A DNA stretch of 64,000 nt, taken from Phaeovulum sp. Its GTDB lineage: Bacteria > Pseudomonadota > Alphaproteobacteria > Rhodobacterales > Rhodobacteraceae. A model generated the notes under the pieces. The model did no database searches. It was given only the letters and a program-made list of their open reading frames with translations, and had not been told where the DNA came from. Below, in pieces: positions 1 through 8,560 of the stretch. Numbering within the stretch: the stretch's first letter is position 1; each line of letters begins with the position of its first letter. Where the stretch lies: NCBI RefSeq assembly GCF_030684035.1, contig NZ_JAUXPI010000043.1, positions 27,990-91,989 of the forward strand, read 5' to 3'. A program made the translations under genes and the position numbers.

Positions 1-1518
1 CAGGGGGTCGCGCATGTGCACCCCCCAGGTCATCGCGTAGCCCTTGAGCCAGCGCGAGCGTTGCCGCACCCAGGGCAGGGTCCGGCAGTTCGCTTCTTCG
101 TGGGTTACCGTGGCGATCAGTTCGGTGTGGTAGCCGTGCCTTGCAAGGCGAATGCCCAGATCGGCGTCTTCGGTAACATTATGCGCATCCCACCCGCCGA
201 GCGCCTCAAGCGCCGCGCGGCGAAAAAACAGTGTCGTGCCCCCAAGCGGCACCACCAGCCCGAGCCGGGCGAGGCCCGGCAGCATGGCGCGAAACCACGC
301 CGCATATTCGGCGGTAAAACAGCGCGAAAGCCAGTTGGTGCGCGGGTTGTAATAATCGAGCACGCCTTGCAGGCAGGCAACCTCTGGACCGCGTTCGTGA
401 AAGCGGCGGACCACGGCGAAGATCTGGTCCGGGTCGGGTGCGTCCTCGGCGTCATAAACCCCGATGATCGTGCCGCGGCAGAAATTGAGCGCAAAGTTGA
501 GCGCCCGCGGCTTGGTCCTGATCGGTCCGTCAGGCACCACGATCACCCGCGCCCAATGCGGCAGGCGGATGCGGGCAAGCACGGCGCGGGTGGCCGCATC
601 TTCCTCCTCGACCACCAGCAACACGTCGAGCAACTCGCGCGGGTAGCTTAACCGAGCCAGGCGGGCCAGCAGCCGCCCCGAAATGTCGTGTTCGCGAAAC
701 AGTGGTACCAGCAGCGAAACCACCGGCAGCCGGGCAATGGAAGGCGGCGGCACGGCCGCCACGCGACGCTCGCGCCAATTGCTCAGAAGTTCGGCCAGAA
801 AGGCGGCAAGCTTGAGCGCAGAACCGGCGGCAAGTGTCAGCACCGCCCAGAAGGTCACAAGCGCGAAACTTGCGATCGGGGCAAGCCAGAATGCAGCCGC
901 GGCCCCGATCAGCGCGGCCCAGGCAATCTTGTGCGCCAGCGGTCGGTTGATGTTGCGGCAGCTTTCGCGCGCGGCGACCAAGGTTTCGGCGCGCCGGATG
1001 AGCGCGGTCTGCCGCCGTGCCAAGAGCGCCGCATGCACCGACGGTTCTGATGCGATCACCATCGCATAGGGCGCAAGCGCTTCGGGCAGGGTATCGCGCA
1101 GGCGCGCAAAATCTTCGGGGCGCGAGGTGGCGATGACGGTGCATCCGGCAACCCGACGCCACGGCAGCATGCCGGACTTGAGGCAGGTTTCGGCACCGAT
1201 TCGGTCGATCAGGCGCGGATCGGGCAGGTCGTTCAACGGGTCGATGACGGCGGCATGCCATTGTTCGGCCAAGGCCGCCATCAGGTCTGCTTCGCGCACC
1301 CAGCCATGCGCGAGCAGGATGTCGCCCAATCGCACCTCTTGGCGCTTGCGCAGGGCTAGTGCCTTGAGCAGGTTATCGGGAGAAATCGCCTGCATTTCCA
1401 GCAAGATGCGCCCCAAAGGGCGGCGTGTTTCGGTGCCGCGCAGCGCGGCTTGCGGCGCATCAACCCCAACCCGCGCGAGCGCGGCCTGAGGCGTTTGGTC
1501 AGTGGCAAGGGCAAGCAT
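1..1518 (-). CDS. membrane glycosyltransferase, family 2, with GspE-N-like N-terminal region (partial)
   Basis: The 3' end runs off the window; 506 codons are visible. After about 170 residues resembling the N-terminal domain of type II secretion/pilus ATPases, a hydrophobic stretch (about 195-245) suggests membrane segments, followed by a GT-2 catalytic domain. The processive-synthase signature is present: YDAED at 355-359, TEDAD further on, and QRSRW at 486-490. It probably transfers sugar from a nucleotide donor to an extracellular polysaccharide at the inner membrane; the polymer cannot be told. XagB-like proteins of alphaproteobacteria have this build. The start is the ATG at 1518. It follows carA on the same strand after 93 nt that contain a CtrA-type site, so it may be transcribed on its own. 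Confidence 0.8.
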   Translation of the reverse strand, partial: MLALATDQTPQAALARVGVDAPQAALRGTETRRPLGRILLEMQAISPDNLLKALALRKRQEVRLGDILLAHGWVREADLMAALAEQWHAAVIDPLNDLPDPRLIDRIGAETCLKSGMLPWRRVAGCTVIATSRPEDFARLRDTLPEALAPYAMVIASEPSVHAALLARRQTALIRRAETLVAARESCRNINRPLAHKIAWAALIGAAAAFWLAPIASFALVTFWAVLTLAAGSALKLAAFLAELLSNWRERRVAAVPPPSIARLPVVSLLVPLFREHDISGRLLARLARLSYPRELLDVLLVVEEEDAATRAVLARIRLPHWARVIVVPDGPIRTKPRALNFALNFCRGTIIGVYDAEDAPDPDQIFAVVRRFHERGPEVACLQGVLDYYNPRTNWLSRCFTAEYAAWFRAMLPGLARLGLVVPLGGTTLFFRRAALEALGGWDAHNVTEDADLGIRLARHGYHTELIATVTHEEANCRTLPWVRQRSRWLKGYAMTWGVHMRDPL

Positions 1519-1565
1519 GGCGGCAGCCGGGACAAGGGGCGATGCGCCCACTCTTGCGACCCGGG

Positions 1566-1581
1566 GTTAATGAAGCGTTAA
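1566..1581 (-). promoter_or_regulatory. candidate CtrA binding site
   Basis: On the minus strand the sequence reads TTAACGCTTCATTAAC, which fits the full CtrA consensus TTAA-N7-TTAAC. It lies about 50 nt upstream of the glycosyltransferase start and after the end of carA. TTAA is rare in this GC-rich window and I saw no second full pair. CtrA activates motility, gene-transfer-agent and surface functions in Rhodobacterales. Binding here is inference. Confidence 0.5.
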
Positions 1582-1611
1582 GGTCAGCAAGGCAGCGTCG
1601 GCTGCCTAGGG

Positions 1612-2778
1612 TCAAACCGCGCGGCGCAGGCGCATTGCCTCGGTGAACCGCTCGAAAAGATAGACACTGTCTTGCGGGCCGGGGCTTGCTTCGGGGTGGT
1701 ACTGCACCGAAAATACCGGCCGGTCGAGCATGCGGATGCCGCAGTTCGAACCGTCAAACAGGCTGACATGGGTTTCCAGCACCCCCTCGGGCAGGGTCTG
1801 GCTATCGACCGCGAAACCGTGGTTCATCGAGGTGATCTCGACCTTGCCGGTTTCAATATCCTTCACCGGGTGGTTGGCACCGTGGTGGCCGTGGTTCATC
1901 TTGATGGTCCTTGCCCCAAGCGCCAGCGCCAGCATCTGATGGCCAAGGCAAATGCCGAACAGCGGCAGATCGGCCGCGAGCACACCCTGGATCATCGGCA
2001 CGGCATAGGCTCCGGTCGCCTCCGGGTCGCCGGGGCCGTTCGAGAGAAAAACACCCTCGGGGTTCTGCGCCAGCACATCGGCAGCGGTGGCCGAGGCGGG
2101 CAGCACGGTCACCTCGCAGCCGCTCGAGGCGAGGCAGCGCAGAATGTTGCGCTTGGCACCAAAGTCTATCGCCACCACGCGCAGCCCCGGACCCTCGCGG
2201 CGGGTATAACCCGCAGGCCATGCCCAGCGCATTTCATCCCAGCGGTAGCTTTGCGCGCAAGTCACCTCTTTGGCGAGGTCGAGGCCAACCAGCCCACCCC
2301 AAGCGCGCGCCTTCTTGACCAGCGCTGCAACGTCGAACCGCCCCTCCGGATCATGCGCAAGCGCCACATGCGGCGCGCCTTGCTGGCGGATCGCGCGGGT
2401 CAGGCGGCGGGTATCGATGCCACCCACGCCGATACGGCCGCGCCGCTCCATCCATTGCACCAGATCGCCCGTCGCCCGCCAGTTGGAAGGCTCGGTCGGG
2501 TCCCATTTGACCACCATGCCTGCGGCCACCGGCGCGGCAGCTTCATCATCCTCGGCGGTAACGCCGACATTGCCGATATGGGGAAAGGTGAAGGTCACGA
2601 CCTGGCCCGCATAGGAAGGGTCGGTCATGATTTCCTGATAGCCCGTCATTGCGGTGTTGAAAACGAGTTCGGCCACCGTTTCGCCGGTCGCGCCAAAACC
2701 GCGGCCAAAGAACACCGAGCCATCGGCAAGCGCGATGCAGGCTGTAGGCTTTTCGGGGTTGGGGCGGCTGGCGGGCAT
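1612..2778 (-). CDS. carA: carbamoyl-phosphate synthase small (glutaminase) subunit
   Basis: Hydrolyses glutamine and channels ammonia to CarB, making carbamoyl phosphate for pyrimidine and arginine synthesis in the cytoplasm. At 388 aa it is full length. The N-terminal CPSase small domain covers about 1-190, the class I glutamine amidotransferase domain about 198-385. The nucleophile is Cys277 in GICLGHQ; the triad His361 and Glu363 lie in HPEASPGP. The ATG at 2778 has GGGAG just upstream. It is divergent from the GatB/YqeY gene, and carB is not in the window, so the two subunits are unlinked here, as is common in alphaproteobacteria. Confidence 0.97.
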   Translation of the reverse strand: MPASRPNPEKPTACIALADGSVFFGRGFGATGETVAELVFNTAMTGYQEIMTDPSYAGQVVTFTFPHIGNVGVTAEDDEAAAPVAAGMVVKWDPTEPSNWRATGDLVQWMERRGRIGVGGIDTRRLTRAIRQQGAPHVALAHDPEGRFDVAALVKKARAWGGLVGLDLAKEVTCAQSYRWDEMRWAWPAGYTRREGPGLRVVAIDFGAKRNILRCLASSGCEVTVLPASATAADVLAQNPEGVFLSNGPGDPEATGAYAVPMIQGVLAADLPLFGICLGHQMLALALGARTIKMNHGHHGANHPVKDIETGKVEITSMNHGFAVDSQTLPEGVLETHVSLFDGSNCGIRMLDRPVFSVQYHPEASPGPQDSVYLFERFTEAMRLRRAV

Positions 2779-2807
2779 GGGCGACTCTCCCAGGGTGGAT
2801 TCGGGCG

Positions 2808-2836
2808 AACCTAAAGGCGCTGGCGGCGGCGGTCAA
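2808..2836 (-). promoter_or_regulatory. candidate sigma-70 promoter of carA
   Basis: Minus strand TTGACC, 17-nt spacer, TAGGTT. It would start transcription about 22 nt before the carA ATG. Motif match only. Confidence 0.45.
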
Positions 2837-2885
2837 GGTCCGGGGGCGGAAGGACTTTCTTATGTTTCTCAATGGGTTGAGAATG

Positions 2886-2914
2886 TTGTGCCCGGGCGCG
2901 CAATCCGCTATGCT
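2886..2914 (+). promoter_or_regulatory. candidate sigma-70 promoter of the GatB/YqeY gene
   Basis: TTGTGC, 17-nt spacer, TATGCT, ending 30 nt before the start codon. It is back to back with the carA promoter in the divergent intergenic region. Motif match only. Confidence 0.4.
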
Positions 2915-2944
2915 GAAAGCTCACGCGGCGAAGGGGTGGATGCG

Positions 2945-3403
2945 ATGGAATTGCGGGAACGGATCGCCGAAGGGTTGAAGGACGCGATGCGCGCGAAATC
3001 GGCAGATCGGCTCTCGACGCTCAGGCTTATCATTGCCGCGATCAAGGACCGTGAGATTGCGATGCGCAACGAACCTGACGGCGGCACCGTGGGCAATGCC
3101 GAAATTCTTGCCATCCTCGCCCGGATGATCAAGCAGCGGCACGAAAGCGTGCGTGCCTATGAGGAGGCCGGGCGTCTGGAACTGGCGGAAAAGGAAAGCG
3201 CCGAGATCAAGGTCATCGAGGAATTCCTGCCGCGCCAGATGGATAGCACCGAAGTGAGCGCGGCAATCGACGCTGCGGTGGCGGCTACGGGAGCCACCGG
3301 AATTCGCGATATCGGCCGGGTGATGGCCGAATTGAAGGCCCGCTACCTCGGCCAGATGGATTTTGGGGCTGTCGGCCCGTTGGTCAAGGCGCGACTGACC
3401 TAG
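2945..3403 (+). CDS. GatB/YqeY domain protein
   Basis: A 152-residue protein of the YqeY family, which shares the C-terminal tRNA-binding helical domain of amidotransferase subunit GatB (and GatE) but lacks the catalytic part. Recognisable segments are the opening LRERIAEGLKDAMRAK, the EEFLPRQM motif in the middle and the Gly-rich turn followed by GRVMAELKARY near the end. Its role is not settled; an accessory role in tRNA amidation is often proposed. I take the ATG at 2945, preceded by AAGGGG at 8 nt. In Rhodobacterales it commonly sits beside carA, as here. Confidence 0.9.
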   Translation: MELRERIAEGLKDAMRAKSADRLSTLRLIIAAIKDREIAMRNEPDGGTVGNAEILAILARMIKQRHESVRAYEEAGRLELAEKESAEIKVIEEFLPRQMDSTEVSAAIDAAVAATGATGIRDIGRVMAELKARYLGQMDFGAVGPLVKARLT

Positions 3404-3441
3404 GGCGCGCTTGCGCCTGCCGCAGTGTCGCGCGGCCCCGC

Positions 3442-4395
3442 CTAGCGCGGGGTGACACCGCGCAACCGCTCCGACCGGCGGCGCAGCAACTCGACAGTGG
3501 TCAGCAGCGCAACCGAGATGATAACCAGAATTGTTGCAACCGCGAGGATCTGCGGGCTGATCTGTTCGCGAATGCCGTTCCACATCTGCCGCGGAATCGT
3601 CTGTTGCGTGTGGTCGGCGACAAAAAGCACCACCACAACCTCGTCGAACGAGGTCACGAAGGCGAAGAGCGCGCCAGAGATCACGCCGGGCATGATAAGC
3701 GGCATTACCACCTTGAAAAAGGTGGTGCGCGGGTTTGCACCAAGCGCCGCCGCAGCGCGGGTCAGCGACTGGTCAAAGCCGACAAGCGTTGCCGTGACGG
3801 TAATGATGACAAAGGGAATGCCCAGCGTCGCATGCGCAAGGATCACGCCCAGATAAGTGCCCGCCAACTTGCCGCAATCTGATGGCAGGCCGATCATGCC
3901 AAAGAGGCCGCATGGGTTGGAGTAGAAGAAGAACAGACCGGTCGCGGTGATGATGAGCGGCACGATCATCGGCGAAATCAGCACCCCCATGATCACCCGC
4001 CGATAGGGCATTTCTGGCCGCGACAGGCCGAGTGCGGCCAATGTTCCTAGAACCGTTGCAAGCAAGGTGGCAAAAAACCCGATGATGATCGAGTTCTTGG
4101 CAACTCGCACCCAGGTGGTGTTGTGCCAGACATCCGACCACCACGAACTGTCGCGCGGCGCATCTGGCGCATTCATGCCGAAAGTCAGAAGGCTGTCATA
4201 CCAACGCAAGGAATAGCCTTCGGGGTCGAGCGCCAGCATTCTGTCGGTGAAGGTGAAATAGGGCTCGGCGTTGAACGACAAGGGAATGATGACAAGGATC
4301 GGCGCGATCAGAAACAGGAAGATCAGCGAACAGATGACCAGATATGTCGCGCGCCAAAGCCGTTCAAGCGGGGTGGCATAGGTTGGAAGAGCCAT
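3442..4395 (-). CDS. ABC transporter permease, PotC/PotI type
   Basis: Inner-membrane permease of 317 aa, last gene of a four-gene importer operon. About six hydrophobic segments are visible, the first at about 15-38. The coupling (EAA) loop is recognisable in the segment around AALGANPRTTFFKVVMPL, which docks onto the ATPase. It forms the channel as a heterodimer with the permease encoded just upstream (stop-to-start gap 4 nt). Family membership (spermidine/putrescine type, BPD_transp_1) is clear; the substrate is inferred from relatives. In R. sphaeroides a polyamine transporter gene potA is reported to be controlled by the sRNA SorX; whether that applies here is untested. Confidence 0.9.
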   Translation of the reverse strand: MALPTYATPLERLWRATYLVICSLIFLFLIAPILVIIPLSFNAEPYFTFTDRMLALDPEGYSLRWYDSLLTFGMNAPDAPRDSSWWSDVWHNTTWVRVAKNSIIIGFFATLLATVLGTLAALGLSRPEMPYRRVIMGVLISPMIVPLIITATGLFFFYSNPCGLFGMIGLPSDCGKLAGTYLGVILAHATLGIPFVIITVTATLVGFDQSLTRAAAALGANPRTTFFKVVMPLIMPGVISGALFAFVTSFDEVVVVLFVADHTQQTIPRQMWNGIREQISPQILAVATILVIISVALLTTVELLRRRSERLRGVTPR

Positions 4396-4399
4396 CGGA

Positions 4400-5683
4400 T
4401 TACCCCAGCTTCATGTTGTCGATGCCGACGATACGGTCGTAAAGCCAGTAGAGGATCAGCACACCGAAAAGCAGGATGCTCGCCAGCGCCGCGGCCAGCG
4501 ACCAGTTCAGCGACTTTTGCATGTGGAAGGCGATCAGGTTCGAGATCAGCTGGCCATCGGCACCGCCGACCAGCGCCGGGGTGATGTAGTAGCCAACCGC
4601 GAGGATGAAAACCAGCAGCGCCCCGGCCCCGACACCCGGCAGGGTTTGCGGCAGATAGACCCGGCGGAATGCGGTCCAGGAGGTAGCCCCGAGCGAGCGC
4701 GCGGCGCGCACATACGAAGGCGGGATCGGGCGCATCACCGAATAAAGCGGCAGCACCATGAAGGGCAGCAGGATATGGGTCATCGCCACGATCGTGCCAA
4801 TGCGGTTGTACATCATCTGGATTCGGCCATCTTCGCCGATGATGCCGACGGCTACCATCAGGTCATTCACCACGCCCTGACTTTGCAGCAGCACGATCCA
4901 CGAGGTGGTGCGCACCAGAAGCGAGGTCCAGAATGGTAGCAGCACCAGCACCATCAGCAGGTTCGATCTTGCCAGCGGCAGCGTTGCCAGCAGATGCGCA
5001 ATCGGGAAGGCAAGAACCAGGCAGATCAGCGTGATCGCTGCCGAGAGGCCGAGGGTGCGCATGAACAGCATCACATAGACCCGCACCTTTTGGTCAACCT
5101 GCACGATTGCGCCGGTTTCGTCGCGGGTCAGGTCCAATGCGTTGAGGTAAAAATCGAGCGTGTAGCCGGTCGAGGCCGAGCGCATCGCCCGCCAGACCAG
5201 CGGATCTGCCCATTTCGCATCGGCGGCGGCAAGCGCCTCGCGGTAGGGCGGCGCGAGCCTGTCGGCGTTGCGCACGGTCGTGGTGAACAGCGAGCGGGTG
5301 CCGGGGATATCGTAGTTGATGCGCTCTCCCACCGAGCCGCCTGCGCGAGTCGCTTTTAGATGCACGAGGTCGGCGGCGAGCGCGGCATATGCGGTCTCGT
5401 CGGGCTGGGTGCCCTGCGGGTTCTGCTCGAACCAGGCCGTGACATTTGTCATCAGCTTGGTGATCTCGCCGGTATCGCGGTTTTCGTATTCGATAAAGCC
5501 GGGGTTATAGACCGACTGGAACAGCATCTGCCCGATCGGAATCACGAAGGTGATCACCACGAACAGGAAAAGCGGTGCCACCAGCAGGAAGGCGCGGCGG
5601 CGCGAGCGCGCCTGCGAATGCGCCAGCGCCGATTTCAGCGGCTGGCCATCGGCGGTGGTAAGCAGGGCCGGGGCATCTGACAT
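4400..5683 (-). CDS. ABC transporter permease, PotB/PotH type
   Basis: Partner permease, 427 aa from the ATG at 5683 (MSDAPALLTT). An upstream in-frame ATG at 5776 would put the start inside the preceding gene's 3' end and translate a terminator-like hairpin, so I reject it. A first membrane helix lies at about 28-48. A long periplasmic insert of roughly 130 residues follows before the remaining helices, which is typical of the longer PotB/PotH proteins. The coupling loop is around ARSLGATSWTAFRRVYLPQ. It should import a polyamine or related cation together with its operon partners. Confidence 0.88.
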   Translation of the reverse strand: MSDAPALLTTADGQPLKSALAHSQARSRRRAFLLVAPLFLFVVITFVIPIGQMLFQSVYNPGFIEYENRDTGEITKLMTNVTAWFEQNPQGTQPDETAYAALAADLVHLKATRAGGSVGERINYDIPGTRSLFTTTVRNADRLAPPYREALAAADAKWADPLVWRAMRSASTGYTLDFYLNALDLTRDETGAIVQVDQKVRVYVMLFMRTLGLSAAITLICLVLAFPIAHLLATLPLARSNLLMVLVLLPFWTSLLVRTTSWIVLLQSQGVVNDLMVAVGIIGEDGRIQMMYNRIGTIVAMTHILLPFMVLPLYSVMRPIPPSYVRAARSLGATSWTAFRRVYLPQTLPGVGAGALLVFILAVGYYITPALVGGADGQLISNLIAFHMQKSLNWSLAAALASILLFGVLILYWLYDRIVGIDNMKLG

Positions 5684-5717
5684 GGGCGCGGCTTTCGGGC
5701 AGGGAGGGGGTGGGGGG

Positions 5718-5744
5718 GGGGCGGCACCTTTCAGGTGCCGCCCC
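5718..5744 (-). terminator. hairpin between solute-binding protein and permease genes
   Basis: GGGGCGGCACC and GGTGCCGCCCC form a perfect 11-bp stem with a 5-nt loop, 10 nt after the solute-binding-protein stop codon. There is no U-tract on the minus-strand side; instead the RNA continues into a C-run. It more likely stabilises the upstream mRNA or gives partial termination, so that binding protein exceeds permease. Confidence 0.55.
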
Positions 5745-5753
5745 GGTCTGTAA

Positions 5754-6827
5754 TCAGCCAGCCAGCCAGGCGGCAAAGCGGGCGTTCAGCTCGGAATCAT
5801 GGTCAGCCCAGAATTCGAAGTCGGTGAGCAGGGCATTGCCCATGTTGGCCGGGTTGGTTGGCATGTGCGGTGCCATCTCGGTCTTGCCGTCCTGATAAAG
5901 GCCGACAAGCGCCGCCGAAGACCTGCGTGCCGGACCATAGCTGATCCACTTGGCTTGATCCGCTAGCCGCTGGGTGTCGGTCGAGAAAGCGAGGAACTTC
6001 AGCGCATCTTCAAGGTGCGGCGCGCCCTTCGGGATCGCCCAGAGGTCAAAGTCCATGTACTGGCCATCCCAGACAATCTGGAACGGCTTGCCTTCGGCTG
6101 CGATGGCATCAAAGATACGGCCATTGTAGGCAGTCGCCATGATCACTTCGCCATCGGCCAGTAGCTGCGCCGGTTGCGCGCCTGCCTCCCACCAGACCAC
6201 CGATGCCTTGATGGTGTCGAGTTTGGCGAAGGCGCGGTCCACACCTTCGGGGGTGGCAAGAACGGCGTAGACTTCAGAGGCGGGAACGCCATCCGCCATC
6301 AGTGCCATTTCCAGCGTGCCTTTCGGGCCTTTCTTCAGGCCACGCTTGCCGGGGAATTTGGCGGTGTCGAACAGATCAGCGATTGTCGAGGGCGCTTCGC
6401 CGGTGAACTTCGATGCGTCATAGGCGAAAACCGTGGACCAGAAGATCGTCGCCACCGCGCATTCCGACAGCGCGCCGTCAAGGAAGTCTTCGGTGGCAGG
6501 CGTGCCATCGGGTGCGGGCGGCAGCATCGCCGGGTCGATCGGTTCGAGCATGCCTTCGTCACAGAGCCGCACGGCATCGGAAAGCTCGATGTCGAACAGA
6601 TCGCCGGTGACGTTCTTGGCTTCGACCTGCGCCTTAAGCGGCACTACCGGGTTGTCGGCGTCGATCGAGTTGACGCGGATACCGGTCAGGGCGGTGAAGG
6701 GCTTGTGATAGGCTTCGACCTGGCTCTTCGTGTAAGCGCCACCCCACGAGATGACGTTGATTTCCTGCGCACCGGCGGCAGCGCCGGCAGCGATCAGGGC
6801 GGTTGTAAGGATCAGGGTCTTTTTCAT
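5754..6827 (-). CDS. periplasmic solute-binding protein, PotD/PotF type
   Basis: 357 aa from the ATG at 6827, which has GGGAG upstream. The first 20 or so residues (MKKTLILTTALIAAGAAAGA) are a clear Sec signal peptide, so the product is periplasmic. The mature part begins EINVISWGGAYTKSQ, typical of the polyamine/iron group of extracellular solute-binding proteins. It should capture the substrate and deliver it to the two permeases. It lies between the ATPase gene and the permease genes of one operon and is bracketed by hairpins, a common way to raise binding-protein levels. The ligand is not proven by sequence. Confidence 0.9.
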   Translation of the reverse strand: MKKTLILTTALIAAGAAAGAQEINVISWGGAYTKSQVEAYHKPFTALTGIRVNSIDADNPVVPLKAQVEAKNVTGDLFDIELSDAVRLCDEGMLEPIDPAMLPPAPDGTPATEDFLDGALSECAVATIFWSTVFAYDASKFTGEAPSTIADLFDTAKFPGKRGLKKGPKGTLEMALMADGVPASEVYAVLATPEGVDRAFAKLDTIKASVVWWEAGAQPAQLLADGEVIMATAYNGRIFDAIAAEGKPFQIVWDGQYMDFDLWAIPKGAPHLEDALKFLAFSTDTQRLADQAKWISYGPARRSSAALVGLYQDGKTEMAPHMPTNPANMGNALLTDFEFWADHDSELNARFAAWLAG

Positions 6828-6899
6828 TGCAGTCTCCCGGTTGGTTGTTGAAGTTTTTGACTTATTGTCACTTTTGGCCGCGAACGTCACGGCAGAAAC

Positions 6900-6924
6900 G
6901 GGTTCGGGCGGTCATCCCGAACCC
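6900..6924 (-). terminator. hairpin between ATPase and solute-binding protein genes
   Basis: GGGTTCGGG and CCCGAACCC form a perfect 9-bp stem with a 7-nt loop, directly after the ATPase stop codon. The following minus-strand sequence is not U-rich. It is a probable attenuator or mRNA-stabilising element within the operon. Confidence 0.45.
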
Positions 6925-6929
6925 AAGAC

Positions 6930-8042
6930 TCAGAGTGGTTCAAGCGCACGGGCGTCAAGCGGGTCCCAGCCGATGTTCACCGTCTGACCCGGTGAAAGCC
7001 GGGTCTGACCGATGGTGTTGCGCATCTTCATGATGAAATCCGACGAGCCCGCCACATGCAGCCGCGCCCGCAGAATGTCGCCCATGTAGATCACCTCGAT
7101 CACCTCGGCACCGATCACATGGGCACCGGGGGGCATCATATCCGGCTTGAATTCCACCCGCTCGGGGCGGATCGAGACCAGCGTTTTCTGGCCCTTGTGG
7201 GTGACGTTCACCGGCGTTGCGTCAATCACCTCGCCAGTGGCCAGCCGCACCAGCGCCTTGCCGGCCTCAATCTGTTCAACGACCCCGGTAAGCTTGTTGT
7301 TCTCGCCGATGAACTGCGCCACGAAACTGTTGCGCGGCCGCTCGTAAAGCTCGTCCGGCGTGTCGAGCTGCTGGATCACTCCGTCGTTGAATACCGCCAC
7401 GCGGTCGCTCATCGTGAGCGCCTCGCCCTGGTCGTGGGTAACATAGACCACCGTCAGCCCAAGACTGTCATGCAGATGCTTGATCTCGAACTGCATATGT
7501 TCGCGCAACTGCTTGTCGAGCGCGCCGAGCGGCTCATCCATCAGGACCAGCTTGGGGTCGAACACCAGCGCGCGGGCAAGTGCGATGCGCTGCTGCTGGC
7601 CACCCGAAAGCTGCGCCGGGCGGCGGTGTACAAAAGCCCCCATCTGCACCATGTCGAGCGCGCGCTTGATCTTCGCTTCGCGCTCCGATTTGCCGATGCC
7701 GCGCACCTCCAGCGGAAATGCGAGGTTTTCGCCGACCGACATATGCGGGAAAAGCGCGTAGTTCTGAAACACCATGCCGATGCCGCGCTTGTGCGGCGGC
7801 ACCTGGTTGATCGGGCGGCTGTCGAGCCGTATATCGCCATGCGTTGCGGTTTCGAACCCCGCCAGCATCATCAGACAGGTGGTCTTGCCCGACCCGGAGG
7901 GGCCGAGCATGGTCAGAAACTCACCCTTGGCGATTGAAAGGTTCAGGTCTTTGACGACAAGCGTTACACCGTCGTAGCTTTTTTGCACGCGATCAAAGAC
8001 GACAAATCCTTCGCCGACAGCTGCGGCGTTGCTTGCAGTCAC
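6930..8042 (-). CDS. potA: ABC transporter ATP-binding protein, PotA type
   Basis: 370-aa ATPase that powers the importer encoded downstream. Walker A is GPSGSGKT at 47-54, the signature LSGGQ at 145-149 and Walker B VLMDEP at 166-171. A C-terminal TOBE-like domain (about 275-365) is typical of the PotA/FbpC/MalK group. The start is GTG at 8042, preceded by GGGGAG at 6 nt. It is the first gene of the operon ATPase, binding protein, permease, permease. PotA identity rests on family resemblance and on the partner genes. Confidence 0.9.
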   Translation of the reverse strand: MTASNAAAVGEGFVVFDRVQKSYDGVTLVVKDLNLSIAKGEFLTMLGPSGSGKTTCLMMLAGFETATHGDIRLDSRPINQVPPHKRGIGMVFQNYALFPHMSVGENLAFPLEVRGIGKSEREAKIKRALDMVQMGAFVHRRPAQLSGGQQQRIALARALVFDPKLVLMDEPLGALDKQLREHMQFEIKHLHDSLGLTVVYVTHDQGEALTMSDRVAVFNDGVIQQLDTPDELYERPRNSFVAQFIGENNKLTGVVEQIEAGKALVRLATGEVIDATPVNVTHKGQKTLVSIRPERVEFKPDMMPPGAHVIGAEVIEVIYMGDILRARLHVAGSSDFIMKMRNTIGQTRLSPGQTVNIGWDPLDARALEPL

Positions 8043-8086
8043 TTAGGGCTCCCCGTTCGTTTTTTTCGTTGTTATCCCGTTCCCTG

Positions 8087-8115
8087 ACTTAATCGAAAGC
8101 CTGAACAGAATTCAA
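8087..8115 (-). promoter_or_regulatory. candidate promoter of the ABC importer operon
   Basis: Minus strand TTGAAT, 17-nt spacer, TTAAGT. Transcription would start about 38 nt before the GTG of the ATPase gene. The rest of 8116-8332 shows no gene. Confidence 0.4.
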
Positions 8116-8332
8116 CCCGTCTGTTCCGCTGCCGGGCCAGGGGCCTGGGTGTGCAGGCATTTGCGGGCTGACGCGCCAGAATACCCGCCCGAAAGCGGCA
8201 TCTGGTGCAGGTCTTGCGACCAAAGCGAAAATGCCGCTGTGGTCTGCCGGGAACGCCGCAGAATCGGCTGCCGGTCACGGCATCAGCGCAATGCGCCGTG
8301 CGCAATGCCGCGGGACGAAAAGGGGGGGGAAG

Positions 8333-8419
8333 TGGTGCGGTCGAAAAGACTCGAACTTTCACGGGTGTTACCCCACAGCGACCTCAACGCTGCGCGTCTA
8401 CCAATTCCGCCACGACCGC
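8333..8419 (-). tRNA. tRNA-Leu (anticodon GAG)
   Basis: The minus-strand sequence folds as a class II tRNA of 87 nt including an encoded CCA. The acceptor stem is GCGGTCG/CGACCGC and the anticodon stem CAGCG/CGCTG with loop TTGAGGT, giving GAG. There is a long variable arm and the T-loop is TTCGAGT. It reads CUC and CUU leucine codons. It lies upstream of the importer operon and points the same way. Confidence 0.97.
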
Positions 8420-8514
8420 ACGCCTAGGCTTGGTGGCGCGGTGTTTAGCCGAGCCTTTGGGCGAAGGAAAGCGGATTTTGTGCCCGCGAACGCATTTGAT
8501 GGCGGCAAAACGAA

Positions 8515-8542
8515 GGCCGGGGGGGGGCACCGCCCCCCGGCC
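8515..8542 (-). terminator. intrinsic terminator of the Pro/Ala-rich secreted protein gene
   Basis: GGCCGGGGGG and CCCCCCGGCC form a 10-bp stem with an 8-nt loop, 18 nt past the stop codon. On the minus strand it is followed by TTCGTTTT. Confidence 0.65.
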
Positions 8543-8560
8543 CGATTCAGATGCCCCGGC

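Noticed and set aside
5712..5721. Run of ten G as a phase-variation tract
   Set aside because: It lies in a short intergenic region after a stop codon, not in a coding sequence or a promoter spacer.
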